Part shown: piece after piece, positions 1-8,924 of the stretch | Position numbering within the stretch: the stretch's first letter is position 1 | How the letters are laid out: each line of letters starts with the position of its first letter | Source of the DNA: Microbacterium sp. EYE_78 | GTDB lineage: Bacteria; Actinomycetota; Actinomycetes; Actinomycetales; Microbacteriaceae | Assembly: GCF_023149035.1 (NCBI RefSeq) | Contig: NZ_JAHXMY010000003.1 | Location: 105,089-169,088, forward strand | Length of the DNA stretch: 64,000 nucleotides | Direction: 5' to 3' | Position numbers and translations under genes: made by a program | Notes under the pieces: model-generated | Databases searched by the model: none | What the model was told of the DNA's origin: nothing | The model's input: only the letters and a program-made list of their open reading frames with translations

Positions 1-418
1 CGATCTCGGAGATGAGGATCTGCCGGGCCTTCGCCAGCATCCGCTTCTCACCCGCCGACAGGCCGCGATCCTGGTCGCGGCGCCACAGGTCGCGGACGAC
101 CTCGCTCACCTTGATGACGTCGCCGGAGGCGAGCTTCTCGAGGTTCGCCTTGTAGCGACGCGACCAGTTGGTCGGCTCCTCGGTGAAGGGAGCGCGCAGG
201 ACGTCGAAGACCTTCTCGAGACCGTCTTTGCCGATCACGTCACGGACACCCACGAGATCGACGTTGTCCGCAGGGACCTCGATGATGAGGTCTCCCTGGG
301 TGACGTTGAGCTTCAGGTATTTCTTGGTCTCGCCCTTGATGACGCGATCCTTGACCTCGATGATGGTCGCGGCGCCGTGGTGCGGATAGACGACTGTTTC
401 GCCAACCTCAAAAAGCAT
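1..418 (-). CDS. carD: CarD family transcriptional regulator (3' end cut by window edge)
   Basis: CarD binds the RNA polymerase beta subunit and stabilises open promoter complexes, notably at rRNA promoters; it is a global, usually essential regulator in actinobacteria. The N-terminus ([19 protein letters not shown]) is the typical start of the CarD RNAP-interacting domain, followed by [16 protein letters not shown] and the helical DNA-binding part with a conserved [12 protein letters not shown] stretch and a C-terminal [13 protein letters not shown] motif. About 139 residues are visible against roughly 160 for the family, so only the last helix is missing. The ATG at 416-418 is preceded on the minus strand by an AGGA-type ribosome binding site. 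Confidence 0.93.
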   Translation of the reverse strand, partial: MLFEVGETVVYPHHGAATIIEVKDRVIKGETKKYLKLNVTQGDLIIEVPADNVDLVGVRDVIGKDGLEKVFDVLRAPFTEEPTNWSRRYKANLEKLASGDVIKVSEVVRDLWRRDQDRGLSAGEKRMLAKARQILISEI

Positions 419-563
419 GCAGTTGTGTCCTTTCGGCAACCTCCAGAATACCACAGGCGACATACGCTAAAGTTCGCCGCCCAGCACCGGACCCCCTGCC
501 CCGGCCTGCGCACGCCGACGGCATAGGATGGTCGTGTCGCCGTCTGCTTCATCTGGAGGAACC

Positions 564-1085
564 GTGAAATCGCGTCTCGCCGCGTCCATCGCCCTGGGCA
601 CCGCCGTCGTCCTCGGCGCCACCGGCTGCAACATGCTTGCCCCGCAGGCGACGACCATCCAGTACTCCGCCTCGGACGGCGTGAACATCCCCGAGTCCGG
701 CCCCCTGAAGGTGCGCAACGCCCTCATCATCGCCGACGCCGACGGGACGCTCGGCAACTTCGTCGCCGGCATCGTGAACGACACCGACGAGCAGGCCATC
801 CTGAACGTCTCGATCGACGGCGAGTCCCAGTCCATCCCGGTCGACGCCCGGTCGAGCGTGAGCCTCGGTCGCGACACCGCACCCATGGTCTTCGAGAACG
901 TCGGGCAGCCGGGCTCGGACGTCGAGGTCTCGTTCCAGTCCGGCGAGGGCGAAGGCGTCGTCCGGAACGTCCCGATCCTGGACGGCACTCTGCAGCAGTA
1001 CTCGACGCTCGTCCCGACGCCGCTGCCCGAGACCACCACGACGCCCGCTGCGACGCCGTCACCGACCGCGACGCCGGCCGGCTGA
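564..1085 (+). CDS. Secreted lipoprotein of unknown function
   Basis: A 173-residue predicted lipoprotein. I start it at GTG 564 because GGAGGA lies at 555-560 with normal spacing and the product then begins with a short Lys/Arg region, a hydrophobic stretch and a lipobox ending in GATGC (Cys about residue 22). The mature part is a beta-rich domain (residues ~45-150) with no catalytic motif that I recognise, then a Pro/Thr-rich tail typical of cell-wall-spanning linkers. Conserved actinobacterial proteins of this type are usually annotated only as lipoproteins; adjacency to carD and regX3 suggests a conserved chromosomal position rather than a function. It is convergent with regX3 across a shared terminator. 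Confidence 0.8.
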   Translation: MKSRLAASIALGTAVVLGATGCNMLAPQATTIQYSASDGVNIPESGPLKVRNALIIADADGTLGNFVAGIVNDTDEQAILNVSIDGESQSIPVDARSSVSLGRDTAPMVFENVGQPGSDVEVSFQSGEGEGVVRNVPILDGTLQQYSTLVPTPLPETTTTPAATPSPTATPAG

Positions 1086-1098
1086 CCCCGGATCACCG

Positions 1099-1134
1099 AC
1101 GACGAAGCCCCCGCCTCGGCGGGGGCTTCGTCGT
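1099..1134. terminator. Bidirectional intrinsic terminator
   Basis: A perfect inverted repeat with 17-nt arms (ACGACGAAGCCCCCGCC and its complement) and a tiny loop lies between the convergent lipoprotein gene and regX3, so it can serve both strands. There is no strong T-tract, as is common for high-GC actinobacterial terminators. Confidence 0.75.
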
Positions 1135-1139
1135 TGCGC

Positions 1140-1823
1140 TCAGGCCTCGAAGCGATATCCGAGTCCGCGCACCGTGAGCAGCATCACCGGCTCGCTCGGG
1201 TTCTGCTCGATGCGGGAACGGATGCGCTTGATGTGCACGTCGAGGGTCTTAGTGTCACCGAAGTAGTCACTCCCCCAGACGCGGTCGATCAGCTGACCGC
1301 GGGTGAGCACGCGTCCCGCGTTGCGCATGAGCAGCTCGAGCAGTTCGAACTCCTTCAGCGGCATGGAGATCTCCGAGCCATCCACCGCTACGGTGTGTCG
1401 GTCGATGTCGAGCGTCACCCGCCCGCCCTGGACGATCCGCTCGTCGAGGTCGACATCGTCGGTCTCGCTCCGGCGCAGCACCGCCCGCATCCGCGCGAGC
1501 AGTTCGCGTGACGAGTAGGGCTTGGTGATGTAGTCGTCCGCGCCGAGTTCCAATCCGACGACGATGTCGACCTCGCTGTCCTTCGCGGTCAACATGATGA
1601 TCGGCACCTTGGAGGTCGTGCGGATGACGCGGCAGACCTCCGTGCCGGGCATGCCCGGCAGCATCAGGTCGAGCAGCACGATGTCGGCACCGCGGGCGGT
1701 GAAGGCGTCGAGGGCGAGGCCGCCGTCCTCAGCGATCTCCACCTCGAACCCCTCGCGCTTGAGGAGGTAGGCGAGCGGGTCGGCGAGGTCGGGTTCGTCT
1801 TCGACGATCAGGACACGGGTCAT
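1140..1823 (-). CDS. regX3: Two-component response regulator RegX3
   Basis: OmpR/PhoB-type response regulator of 227 residues that controls phosphate-starvation genes by binding PHO-box direct repeats. The receiver domain (residues 1-115) has the acidic pocket (VEDEPD), the phospho-acceptor Asp52 in VLLDLMLPG and Lys of ITKPYS; the winged-helix effector domain (about 130-225) carries LKEFELLELLMRNAGRVLTR and the terminal VRGLGYRFE. It overlaps the end of senX3 by 4 nt and is co-transcribed with it. The neighbourhood (phoU, ppk, pstSCAB within 15 kb) and the PHO boxes support assignment as RegX3 (PhoP in Streptomyces nomenclature) rather than another OmpR-type regulator. Confidence 0.92.
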   Translation of the reverse strand: MTRVLIVEDEPDLADPLAYLLKREGFEVEIAEDGGLALDAFTARGADIVLLDLMLPGMPGTEVCRVIRTTSKVPIIMLTAKDSEVDIVVGLELGADDYITKPYSSRELLARMRAVLRRSETDDVDLDERIVQGGRVTLDIDRHTVAVDGSEISMPLKEFELLELLMRNAGRVLTRGQLIDRVWGSDYFGDTKTLDVHIKRIRSRIEQNPSEPVMLLTVRGLGYRFEA

Positions 1824-3025
1824 GGTGCGTTCTTTCTGGCCGGGCTCTTGAGGCCGGCGGCCTTGCTGGGTTTCGCGGTCTTCTTGGGCTTGCGCGGCAC
1901 GGCGCCCTCGGGCGCTGCGGCGAGCGGGAGTCGGATGGTGAACGTCGAGCCCCGACCGGGCCGTGACCAGAGGTCCACCGAACCGCCGTGCCGCTGCACG
2001 GCGTGCTTCACGATCGACAGGCCGAGCCCCGTGCCGCCGGTGCGGCGAGAGCGGGCCTGATCGGCGCGGTAGAAGCGTTCGAAGATGCGCTGCTGGTCGG
2101 CTTCGGGGATCCCGATCCCGTGGTCGGCGACGGCGATCTCGACGGCTCCGTCGGCGACGCGCACCCCGACGCCGACCTGTGCGCCGGCTGGCGAGTAGGC
2201 GATGGCGTTCGCCAGCAGGTTGCTGACCGCCTCGGTGAGGATCTGCGGATCGCCGCGCACGAAGAGTCCGCGGTCGCCACCGCGGGCGACGGCGATGCCC
2301 GCCGACTCGGCGGAGATCGTCTGGGACTCGATCGCCGAACGGACCACCTCGTCGACGGAGACGTCGCGCATCTCGGCGATCTCGTCGGCGGACTGCAGGC
2401 GCGACAGGTTCATGATGCGCGAGGTGAGCTGCCCGAGCCGGGTCGCCTCGCCGGAGAGCCGACCGGCGAAGTGACGGACCTGCTCCGGGTCATCGGATGC
2501 CGACTCGATCGCCTCGGCGAGCAGGGTCACCGCGCCGACGGGGGTCTTCAGTTCGTGCGAGGTGTTGGCGACGAAGTCCCGCCGCATCTGCTCCACCCGC
2601 TCGCGTTCGGTGATGTCGCGGATGACGATCAGGGTGAGCCGCGGCGTGATGACGCTCGCACGCGCCGCCACCACGCGCGGCTCGATCCCGCGGTTGAGGT
2701 GCATGCTCTCGGCCGCGGGGAGGCCCGTCTGCCGTGCACTGCGGGCGAGGTGGCGCAGGCGGTCGGCCTGCAGGCTCTCATCGACGCGCAGGCCGAACAC
2801 CTCGGCGGTCGCGGATGCCGCGAGGATGAGCATCGAGGGATCGACGACGACCGCGGCGTCGTCCATCGCCTGCAGGACCGACCCCGTCCCTTCGGGCAGC
2901 TCCACAGACGTCACCCGTCGGGTGAGCTCCCGGGCGCGCAGCGCGTAGAAGACGAGGGCGACGGCTCCGCCGCCGACGAGCAGTCCCACGGCGAGGGCCA
3001 GCAGCGCGAGCTGCGTCGAGTCCAT
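1820..3025 (-). CDS. senX3: Phosphate-sensing sensor histidine kinase SenX3
   Basis: Membrane sensor kinase of 401 residues that phosphorylates RegX3 when phosphate is scarce. One clear membrane helix is visible at residues ~6-29, followed by a PAS-like region (~45-135), the HisKA dimerisation helix with phospho-accepting His157 in ANTSHELKTPVG, the N box (EAVSNLLANAIAYS), and ATP-lid motifs DHGIGIPEAD and GGTGLGLSIVKH. The C-terminus ends in a Lys/Pro/Ala-rich tail. Mycobacterial SenX3 has two N-terminal helices; here the extracytoplasmic part is minimal, consistent with sensing through the Pst-PhoU complex instead of a ligand. It is transcribed away from phoU across a PHO-box-like region. 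Confidence 0.92.
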   Translation of the reverse strand: MDSTQLALLALAVGLLVGGGAVALVFYALRARELTRRVTSVELPEGTGSVLQAMDDAAVVVDPSMLILAASATAEVFGLRVDESLQADRLRHLARSARQTGLPAAESMHLNRGIEPRVVAARASVITPRLTLIVIRDITERERVEQMRRDFVANTSHELKTPVGAVTLLAEAIESASDDPEQVRHFAGRLSGEATRLGQLTSRIMNLSRLQSADEIAEMRDVSVDEVVRSAIESQTISAESAGIAVARGGDRGLFVRGDPQILTEAVSNLLANAIAYSPAGAQVGVGVRVADGAVEIAVADHGIGIPEADQQRIFERFYRADQARSRRTGGTGLGLSIVKHAVQRHGGSVDLWSRPGRGSTFTIRLPLAAAPEGAVPRKPKKTAKPSKAAGLKSPARKNAP

Positions 3026-3097
3026 GTCCTCCAGCGTAGGGCGGTCGCGCAGCCGTCATCAGCCGGAAAGCGACCCGAACGGGCTGCGCGGGTGAGT

Positions 3098-3130
3098 GTT
3101 CACCGTGTCGGCACCGACCGTTAACCTTGG
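3098..3130. promoter_or_regulatory. Probable PHO box between senX3 and phoU
   Basis: Three repeat units in 11-bp register are visible: GTTCACCGTGT (3098-3108), CGGCACCGACC (3109-3119) and GTTAACCTTGG (3120-3130). This matches the known architecture of actinobacterial PHO boxes (11-bp direct repeats with a GTTCACC core) bound by PhoP/RegX3. The site sits between the divergent senX3-regX3 and phoU genes, so it could control both. Confidence 0.75.
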
Positions 3131-3203
3131 CGCGGGAGGATCGCCGACGTCTCCGCGCGACAGCTCGCGCCCGTCACCCGCCCGCACGAAGAGAAGGTGC
3201 TCC

Positions 3204-3875
3204 ATGCGCGAAGTGTTCCATCAGTCCCTCGAGGACGTGCAGACCCGTCTCGTCGAGATCTCCGACCTCGTCGCCGTCGCCATCGAGAAGGCGACCCGCG
3301 CCTTCGGCACGAGCGACGTCGCCCTCGCCGAGGACGTCATCGACAACGACCAGGTGATCGACGACAAGGCCATCGAGCTCGACGAACTCGCGATCGAGAT
3401 CCTCGCCCGCCAGCAGCCGGTCGCGCGCGACCTCCGCATCGTCGTCGCCGCCCTGCGCGTGAGCGCGTCGCTCGAGCGCATGGGCGACATCGCCGAGCAC
3501 ATCGCTCAGCTGACCCGCATGCGCTTCCCGGAGCGCGCGGTGCCGAAGGGACTCAAGAGCACCTTCGCGAAGATGGGCGAGATCGACACCGAGGTCGCCC
3601 GCACCCTCGCGGATCTGCTCCGCACCGAGGACCTTTCGCTGGCCGAGAAGCTCCACAACCTCGACGACGAGCTCGACGCCCTCCACCTCTCGGTCTTCGA
3701 GAAGGTGCTCAGCGACAACTGGCAGGGCGAGGCATCCGCCACCGTCGACGCCACCCTCGCGTCCCGGTACCACGAGCGCTTCGGCGACCACGCCCTGTCT
3801 GTCGCGAAGAAGGTCTCGTACCTCGCGACGGGCACGTGGTCGGCCGACCTCGAAGGCGCCGACGCCGAGGTCTGA
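3204..3875 (+). CDS. phoU: Phosphate signalling protein PhoU
   Basis: PhoU is a peripheral cytoplasmic protein that couples the PstSCAB transporter to the SenX3 kinase and represses the Pho response when phosphate is plentiful. The 223-residue product has the usual two PhoU three-helix repeats; metal-cluster motifs RMGDIAEH (first repeat, ~residue 95) and RFGDHA (second, ~residue 195) are intact. The ATG at 3204 follows GAGAAGG, an adequate ribosome binding site; an upstream in-frame ATG would overlap the PHO box and is rejected. Here phoU is paired with the two-component system rather than with the pst operon, the usual actinobacterial arrangement. A strong terminator follows. Confidence 0.94.
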   Translation: MREVFHQSLEDVQTRLVEISDLVAVAIEKATRAFGTSDVALAEDVIDNDQVIDDKAIELDELAIEILARQQPVARDLRIVVAALRVSASLERMGDIAEHIAQLTRMRFPERAVPKGLKSTFAKMGEIDTEVARTLADLLRTEDLSLAEKLHNLDDELDALHLSVFEKVLSDNWQGEASATVDATLASRYHERFGDHALSVAKKVSYLATGTWSADLEGADAEV

Positions 3876-3896
3876 TCACTCCGGAGCCTGCACGAA

Positions 3897-3932
3897 GAAG
3901 AGAGCGGATGCCGGTCGGCATCCGCTCTCTTC
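3897..3932. terminator. Intrinsic terminator between phoU and gpmA
   Basis: Perfect 16-nt arms (GAAGAGAGCGGATGCC and its complement) around a 4-nt loop, located between the convergent phoU and gpmA genes; usable in both directions. Confidence 0.8.
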
Positions 3933-3950
3933 GTTCCCCGGCGTGCGGGG

Positions 3951-4700
3951 TTACTTCTTGCCCTGCGACGCGACCGCGGCGGCGCCGGCGGCGGCGGCCT
4001 CGGGGTCGAGGTACTGTGCCGGCTCGAGCGGCGTCAGGTCCTCGCCGAGGCGGTAGACGAGGGGGATGCCGGTCGGGATGTTCAGGGCGGCGATGTCGTC
4101 GTCGCTGATGCCGTCGAGATGCTTCACCAGCGCGCGCAGCGAGTTGCCGTGCGCGGCGACGATGACGGTCTTGCCGGAGCGGAGGTCGGGGACGATCTCG
4201 TTCTCCCAGTAGGGCAGCAGCCGGTCGATCACGATCGCCAGCGACTCGGTGCGGGGCACGTCGCCGTCGATGTCGGCGTAGCGCGGGTCGGCGATCTGCG
4301 TGTAGGGGTCGTCGTCGGCGATGTCCGGCGGCGGCACGTCGAACGAACGGCGCCACAGCATGAACTGGTCCTCGCCGAACTCGTCGAGGGTCTGCGCCTT
4401 GTCCTTGCCCTGCAGGGCGCCGTAGTGACGCTCGTTCAGGCGCCACGAGCGCTTGACCGGGATCCACAGGCGGTCGGCCGCGTCGAGCGCGATGTTCGCG
4501 GTCTGGATCGCACGCGACAGCAGCGACGTGTGCAGGATGTCGGGCGTCAGGCCGGACTCCTTGATCAGCTCGCCGCCGCGCTGGGCCTCGGCCTTGCCCT
4601 GATCGGTGAGACGGACGTCCACCCAGCCGGTGAACTGGTTGGACTTGTTCCATTCGCTCTGACCATGGCGGAGGAGGATCAACGTGTAGGGGGCTGTCAT
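3951..4700 (-). CDS. gpmA: 2,3-bisphosphoglycerate-dependent phosphoglycerate mutase
   Basis: Cytosolic glycolytic enzyme interconverting 3- and 2-phosphoglycerate. The 249-residue product has the histidine-phosphatase signature [10 protein letters not shown] at the N-terminus (catalytic His12 within RHG), the substrate loop [17 protein letters not shown], and the second catalytic His in [14 protein letters not shown]. Length and motifs fit GpmA exactly, with an Ala-rich C-terminal tail. On the minus strand a TAGGAT hexamer ends 7 bp before the ATG (plus-strand positions 4708-4713), so the transcript may be leaderless. Confidence 0.95.
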   Translation of the reverse strand: MTAPYTLILLRHGQSEWNKSNQFTGWVDVRLTDQGKAEAQRGGELIKESGLTPDILHTSLLSRAIQTANIALDAADRLWIPVKRSWRLNERHYGALQGKDKAQTLDEFGEDQFMLWRRSFDVPPPDIADDDPYTQIADPRYADIDGDVPRTESLAIVIDRLLPYWENEIVPDLRSGKTVIVAAHGNSLRALVKHLDGISDDDIAALNIPTGIPLVYRLGEDLTPLEPAQYLDPEAAAAGAAAVASQGKK

Positions 4701-4741
4701 GCCCGCAATCCTACCGGCGCCCGGGGTGCGATCATGGGGGC

Positions 4742-5572
4742 ATGACGCGCGCCGAGCCCGTCGTCGGACAGGTCACCCGGGGCACGACGAACACCAACCG
4801 GCTGCGCCGCGTCGACCGCTGGATCGCGCGGCATCCGGTGCTGCGGCGCACCGCCGATCCGCTCGTCGTCGACCTGGGCTACGGCGCCAGCGGCGTGACG
4901 GCCTTCGAGCTCGAGGCGCGCCTGCGCCGCACCCGCGCCGACGTCGAGGTGCTCGGCCTCGAGATCGAACCGGCCCGGGTCGACCGTGCGAACCGGCAGC
5001 TGGAGGCGATCCGGGCAGGCGGCGCGAGCTTCGACCCCGACGCCCGGGTGTCGTTCGCCCGCGGCGGCTTCGAGGTGCCGGTGGCGGGCGGGCGCCGGCC
5101 CGCCGTCATCCGCGCGTTCAACGTGCTGCGCCAGTACGACGAAGCCGACGTCGCAGGCGCCTGGCGGCGCATGACGCAGCGTCTGCAGCCGGGCGGCATG
5201 CTCGTGGAGGGCACGTGCGACGAACTGGGTCGCATCTCGACGTGGATCGAGGTGGGGTCGGATGCCGCACCCCGCTCGCTGACCATCTCGCTGCGTCTCG
5301 CGGGTCTGGATTCCCCCGCGGTCGCCGCCGAACGGCTGCCCAAAGCCCTCATCCATCGGAACGTGCCGGGCGAACGCGTCCACGACGCCCTCGCCGCCCT
5401 CGAACGGGAGTGGACGCGTGCGGCCCCGGCATCCGCCTTCGGTCCGGTCCAACGCTGGCGCGCCGCCCTCGACGCGATGGCCTCGGACGGGTGGCCGGTG
5501 GCCGGACGGTCGCGGTGGCGGCTCGGTGAGGTCACCCTGCCGTGGGAGTCCGTCGCGCCGGTCGGCGACTGA
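4742..5572 (+). CDS. Class I SAM-dependent methyltransferase-like protein
   Basis: A 276-residue protein with a Rossmann methyltransferase fold: motif [17 protein letters not shown] (residues ~41-56), an acidic residue after beta-2 in [12 protein letters not shown], and [16 protein letters not shown] as the motif IV-VI region. The N-terminal [16 protein letters not shown] stretch is conserved in actinobacterial relatives next to gpmA. Substrate unknown. The motif I aspartate is retained, so SAM binding is plausible, but no catalytic residue can be named. Divergent from gpmA with only 41 bp between starts, so the promoters overlap. Confidence 0.8.
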   Translation: MTRAEPVVGQVTRGTTNTNRLRRVDRWIARHPVLRRTADPLVVDLGYGASGVTAFELEARLRRTRADVEVLGLEIEPARVDRANRQLEAIRAGGASFDPDARVSFARGGFEVPVAGGRRPAVIRAFNVLRQYDEADVAGAWRRMTQRLQPGGMLVEGTCDELGRISTWIEVGSDAAPRSLTISLRLAGLDSPAVAAERLPKALIHRNVPGERVHDALAALEREWTRAAPASAFGPVQRWRAALDAMASDGWPVAGRSRWRLGEVTLPWESVAPVGD

Positions 5573-5578
5573 GACCCG

Positions 5579-6673
5579 TCAGACCCGCGGCAGGATCGCC
5601 CTGGCCTCGGCGGGGGTCATCCCCGTCGCGCACAGCAGATCGGTGGCGAGGGGCCGGAGCGCACTGATCAGGGTCTGGTCGCCGAGCGAGCCGTCGGGTA
5701 CGAGCGCGATCGGATCGAGCCGCGCTGCCGCGGCCGTCAGGGTCTCGCGGGCGGCGGGCTCGAGGGAGATGTCGTGCAGCGATGCGGCGAGCAGGTCGGC
5801 TCCGCGTGAGAGGTCGGCGAGCAGATCGGCGGCGAGCTCCCGCTCGCTGCCGTCGTCGGAGAGGTAGACCGCGCGTCGCGCCACAACGCGGAGGTTGCGC
5901 ACGGCCAGGTCCATGCTCGTCCGGATGCGGTCGTGGCGTTCGAGCTCGTGCCGCTGGCGACGCGTGAAGGGCGAGATGCGGGCGATGGCGAGGCCGGATT
6001 CGACGGAGGTGCGCCACGCGTCGACGAGCCCCTGCAGCTCGCGCGCCTTCTCGAGTCCGCGTTCGGAGCGCATCCGGCTGCCGCTGCGCAGCCCCTGCAC
6101 GACGGTGCCGGCGGCGCCGCCGAAGGCCGTGAACAGCTCCGCCGCGTCCGTCAGGGCCGTCCGCAGGGGGCTCCGCGGGATGAGCGCGGTCACCAGGAGC
6201 GCCATGGCGCCGCCGATCGTCGCGTCGATGAGACGCAGGAGCGGCACCTGCGTCGGCACGATCACGACGATGATCGACTGGATGGCGGCGGCGATCGCGA
6301 AGGCCGGCTGCGGCGAGACGAAGCGCGCGATCGCCAGGCTGCATGCGAGCGTGACCGCCAGCTGCCACCAGCCGCTCCCCGCCGTCAGCACGACGATCTC
6401 GGCGACGAAGACGCCGAGGATCATCCCGATGACCGTCTCGAGGACCCGCCTCGGGCGCGCGTCGCGCACGAGCCCGAGGCTCGAGATCGTGACGGTCGCG
6501 GCGATCAGCGGCGCGGGGTGCCCGAATCCGTAGTGCGCGATGGAGAACGCGGCGGTCGCTGCCACGACGAGCTGCAGGATCGCCGGGAGCGACGCCCGCA
6601 TCCGACCCCAGCCTTCGCGCGGATAGCGGCGGGTGGCCGGCACCGGCGCAGTGGGCGGCGGGTCGGTCACCAC
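5579..6673 (-). CDS. FUSC-family / aromatic acid exporter-like membrane protein
   Basis: A 364-residue inner-membrane protein. Several hydrophobic helices occupy residues ~28-160 (for example LQLVVAATAAFSIAHYGF, VAEIVVLTAGSG and AIQSIIVVIVPTQ), followed by a long alpha-helical cytoplasmic domain (~180-355), the layout of FUSC/ArAE-type proteins (DUF939-like). Members are inferred exporters of aromatic acids or other small molecules, mostly without direct proof. It starts 3 bp after the ygfZ stop and is the last gene of a leftward run of five. Confidence 0.75.
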   Translation of the reverse strand: MVTDPPPTAPVPATRRYPREGWGRMRASLPAILQLVVAATAAFSIAHYGFGHPAPLIAATVTISSLGLVRDARPRRVLETVIGMILGVFVAEIVVLTAGSGWWQLAVTLACSLAIARFVSPQPAFAIAAAIQSIIVVIVPTQVPLLRLIDATIGGAMALLVTALIPRSPLRTALTDAAELFTAFGGAAGTVVQGLRSGSRMRSERGLEKARELQGLVDAWRTSVESGLAIARISPFTRRQRHELERHDRIRTSMDLAVRNLRVVARRAVYLSDDGSERELAADLLADLSRGADLLAASLHDISLEPAARETLTAAAARLDPIALVPDGSLGDQTLISALRPLATDLLCATGMTPAEARAILPRV

Positions 6674-6676
6674 GGG

Positions 6677-7753
6677 TCAGCGACGCTGTGAGAGGCGCGG
6701 GAGCCGCGGGACGGATGCCGCGCGTCCGGCCTCGGGCGGGACGACGACCTCCTGCGCCGCGGCGATGGGACCGTCGGGCCCGTCCACGGTGAGCGCAGCG
6801 TCGACGGGTGTCGATCGCTTGACGATCGCCAGGGCGATCGGCCCCTCCTCGTGATGGCGCGCGACCGAGGTGACGGCGCCGACCTCGGCGCCGCCTGCTC
6901 GGACGGGAGCGCCCTGCTCGGGCAAGTCGGCGTCGGAGCCGTCGAGCTGCAGGGCGACGATGCGGCGGGGCGGGTGGCCGAGGTTGTGCACCTTGGCGAC
7001 CGTCTCCTGGCCGCGGTAGCACCCCTTGTCGAGGTGGACGGCGCTGCGGAGCCAGTCGACCTCGTGCGGCAGGGTCCTGCCATCGGCCTCGTTCGATGCG
7101 CGCGGTCGCCACGCCGCGACGCGGAGCGCCTCGGCGGCGAGTCGGCCGGCGAGCACGCGTTCGCCGCGAGCCGCCTCGGTGACGAGCTCGTCGAGGGCCG
7201 CGACCGGGATGACGGCCTCCGACCAGTCCCGCTCCCCACCGGGGTGCGGGCTCGCCGGGGCGTAGCCCCAGCCGCCGGGTGCGACGACGGGCCACGGGTC
7301 GTGCCAGACAGCGACCGACGGGAGCGCGTCGACCGCGTCGCGCGTGCCACCCACGACGGCGTACTCCGCCGAGCGGTCCCTCGGGTCGACGCGGAGTCGG
7401 AAGCGCATCCTGGTGAGCCAGGTCAGCAGCCCCGCGGCACGGTCACCGTCGACGATGAGCCAGGTCTGCTCGCCGTCGTCGACGACGGATGCCGCATGCT
7501 CGACGTGACCCTGCGGGTCGAGGACCAGCAGCTCCGTCGATCGTCCGGGCTCGAGGTTCGTCAGCGCCTGCGAGGTGACCGAGTCCAGCCACGACAGCCG
7601 GTCCTCGCCGGAGACGCTCAGGACGGTCCGGTCCGCCAGCGGCGCGAGTGCTCGACCGGACGCCAGGTCGCGCTGCTCGCGCATGGGGTTGCCGAGGTGC
7701 TCGAGTCCTCGCTCGTCCACGACCGCACCCGGGACGGCGCCGAAGTCCGTCAC
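6677..7753 (-). CDS. ygfZ: Folate-binding Fe-S cluster assembly protein YgfZ
   Basis: YgfZ/IBA57-type protein that helps to mature certain [4Fe-4S] enzymes using tetrahydrofolate. The 358-residue product (start GTG 7753) is homologous to the T-protein fold and keeps the diagnostic KGCYRGQE motif at ~243-250. The GTG overlaps the stop of the preceding gene in a GTGA arrangement, which decides the start; a further upstream ATG would run deep into that gene. In actinobacteria ygfZ often lies beside a nitrobindin-like FABP gene, as here, implying a shared redox or cofactor role. Confidence 0.88.
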   Translation of the reverse strand: MTDFGAVPGAVVDERGLEHLGNPMREQRDLASGRALAPLADRTVLSVSGEDRLSWLDSVTSQALTNLEPGRSTELLVLDPQGHVEHAASVVDDGEQTWLIVDGDRAAGLLTWLTRMRFRLRVDPRDRSAEYAVVGGTRDAVDALPSVAVWHDPWPVVAPGGWGYAPASPHPGGERDWSEAVIPVAALDELVTEAARGERVLAGRLAAEALRVAAWRPRASNEADGRTLPHEVDWLRSAVHLDKGCYRGQETVAKVHNLGHPPRRIVALQLDGSDADLPEQGAPVRAGGAEVGAVTSVARHHEEGPIALAIVKRSTPVDAALTVDGPDGPIAAAQEVVVPPEAGRAASVPRLPRLSQRR

Positions 7754-8355
7754 TGGACCCTCGCCAGCCGGGCCGAGGCGTGCGAGCCCAGCTCGGAGCC
7801 GAGGGCGGCGATGTCCCACGCCCACAGCAGATGGCCGTCGACGAGGCCGTACATCCGCGTGGCCGCAGCGTAGGGCTTGGCGCCGGAGGGCCGGACGATG
7901 GCATCCGTCGCGATGTCGATCCGCGGCCCGCGCACCTGCCCGAGGTAGAGCTCGCTGATGCCGTCGGAGTGCACGAGCGCGACCTCGATCTCGAAGCCCG
8001 CGCCGTCGACGCGGAGTGCCTCGACGTCGTCGACCGTTCGCGCCGTCTCCCGCGGGGCGAGGGCGGGAAGCAGGGCAGGACCCGCGTCGGCGTCGGTCGC
8101 GGGCCGGGACAGGCGCCAGTACCCGGTCTCGGCGACGAGGTCGCGGCGATGACCGTCGGCATCCTCGAACCAGGCGGTCGCGGCGTAGTTCAGCGCGTCC
8201 CCGCCGTCATGGCTGAAGCTGACGCGGTGCGTGAATTCGCCCGACATCGTCCGGCCCTGCGCGTCGTACTCGAGGACGCCGGTGCCCTCCCAGACGCCGA
8301 GGAGCCAGGAGAGCGGGACGAGATCGGCCGGGAGGTCGGTCGGCAGCTCGATCAC
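7750..8355 (-). CDS. FABP-like heme-binding protein (nitrobindin family)
   Basis: A 201-residue protein of the nitrobindin/DUF1794 beta-barrel family. The GVWEGTG motif (residues 20-26) is the family signature near the N-terminus; beta strands such as GEFTHRVSFSHDGG follow. Related proteins bind ferric heme and react with nitric oxide or peroxynitrite; the proximal heme His in those proteins is near the C-terminus, and I cannot place it with certainty here. Translationally coupled to ygfZ (4-nt overlap). Confidence 0.82.
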   Translation of the reverse strand: MIELPTDLPADLVPLSWLLGVWEGTGVLEYDAQGRTMSGEFTHRVSFSHDGGDALNYAATAWFEDADGHRRDLVAETGYWRLSRPATDADAGPALLPALAPRETARTVDDVEALRVDGAGFEIEVALVHSDGISELYLGQVRGPRIDIATDAIVRPSGAKPYAAATRMYGLVDGHLLWAWDIAALGSELGSHASARLARVQ

Positions 8356-8359
8356 GGGG

Positions 8360-8473
8360 TCAGCGCTGGCCGCGGTAGAGGTTCCAGATCACGACGCCGG
8401 ACACGAACGCGATCGCGAGCGATGCGAGGCCGAGCAGCCCGACGAAGAAGAGTTCGAGTGCGACGAGGTCCAT
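8360..8473 (-). CDS. Small single-pass membrane protein (37 residues)
   Basis: A short reading frame, translated as MDLVALELFFVGLLGLASLA then 17 further residues ending WNLYRGQR. It is almost entirely one hydrophobic helix with a positively charged cytosolic end. Support for being real: it ends 4 bp before the ATG of the FABP gene, and on the minus strand a TAAAGT hexamer ends exactly 6 bp before its ATG, the same promoter geometry seen before several other genes here. Function unknown. Confidence 0.65.
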   Translation of the reverse strand: MDLVALELFFVGLLGLASLAIAFVSGVVIWNLYRGQR

Positions 8474-8509
8474 GGCTCCACTTTAGCCGCCGCGGGGGGC
8501 GACGCGGGC

Positions 8510-8797
8510 TCAGCCGACCAGCTCGGCGAGCGCGAACCCCGCGCCGATCAGCCCCATGACGACCATCGCCCCCAGCACGCTCGCCGAGATGCGCAGGATG
8601 AACCCCTGCGAGCGGCCGTAGGCCAGCTGCACGGCGAACGAGAGGAAGAAGCAGACGCCGAGACCGACGAGCAGCCACGCGCCGCGCCAGTCAGGCTCGG
8701 TGAGGATGCCGATGCTCAGCGCCACGACCACGGCGGCGCCCCACACCGCGAGGACGCCCGCGATCCGTTTGCGGGGCACGATCTCGGGGGCGGTCAT
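8510..8797 (-). CDS. Small multi-pass membrane protein of unknown function
   Basis: A 95-residue product beginning MTAPEIVPRKR with three hydrophobic segments (~14-31, ~40-58 and ~68-92). No recognised family. The ATG at 8797 follows GAGGAG. It is the first gene of the leftward run that ends with the FUSC protein and is divergent from the GlnR-type regulator gene. Upstream in-frame codons would overlap that neighbour and are rejected. Confidence 0.7.
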   Translation of the reverse strand: MTAPEIVPRKRIAGVLAVWGAAVVVALSIGILTEPDWRGAWLLVGLGVCFFLSFAVQLAYGRSQGFILRISASVLGAMVVMGLIGAGFALAELVG

Positions 8798-8924
8798 GCT
8801 CCTCATTCTTGCGCACCCCCGGGCCGGTCGCACGGGGCGGGCCTCGACGACGGCCCCGGCACGGGGTGCCGCGGCGGACGCCCTAAGATGAGGACGGTTC
8901 CGAGTCCGCATCGGAGGGTCCCCC

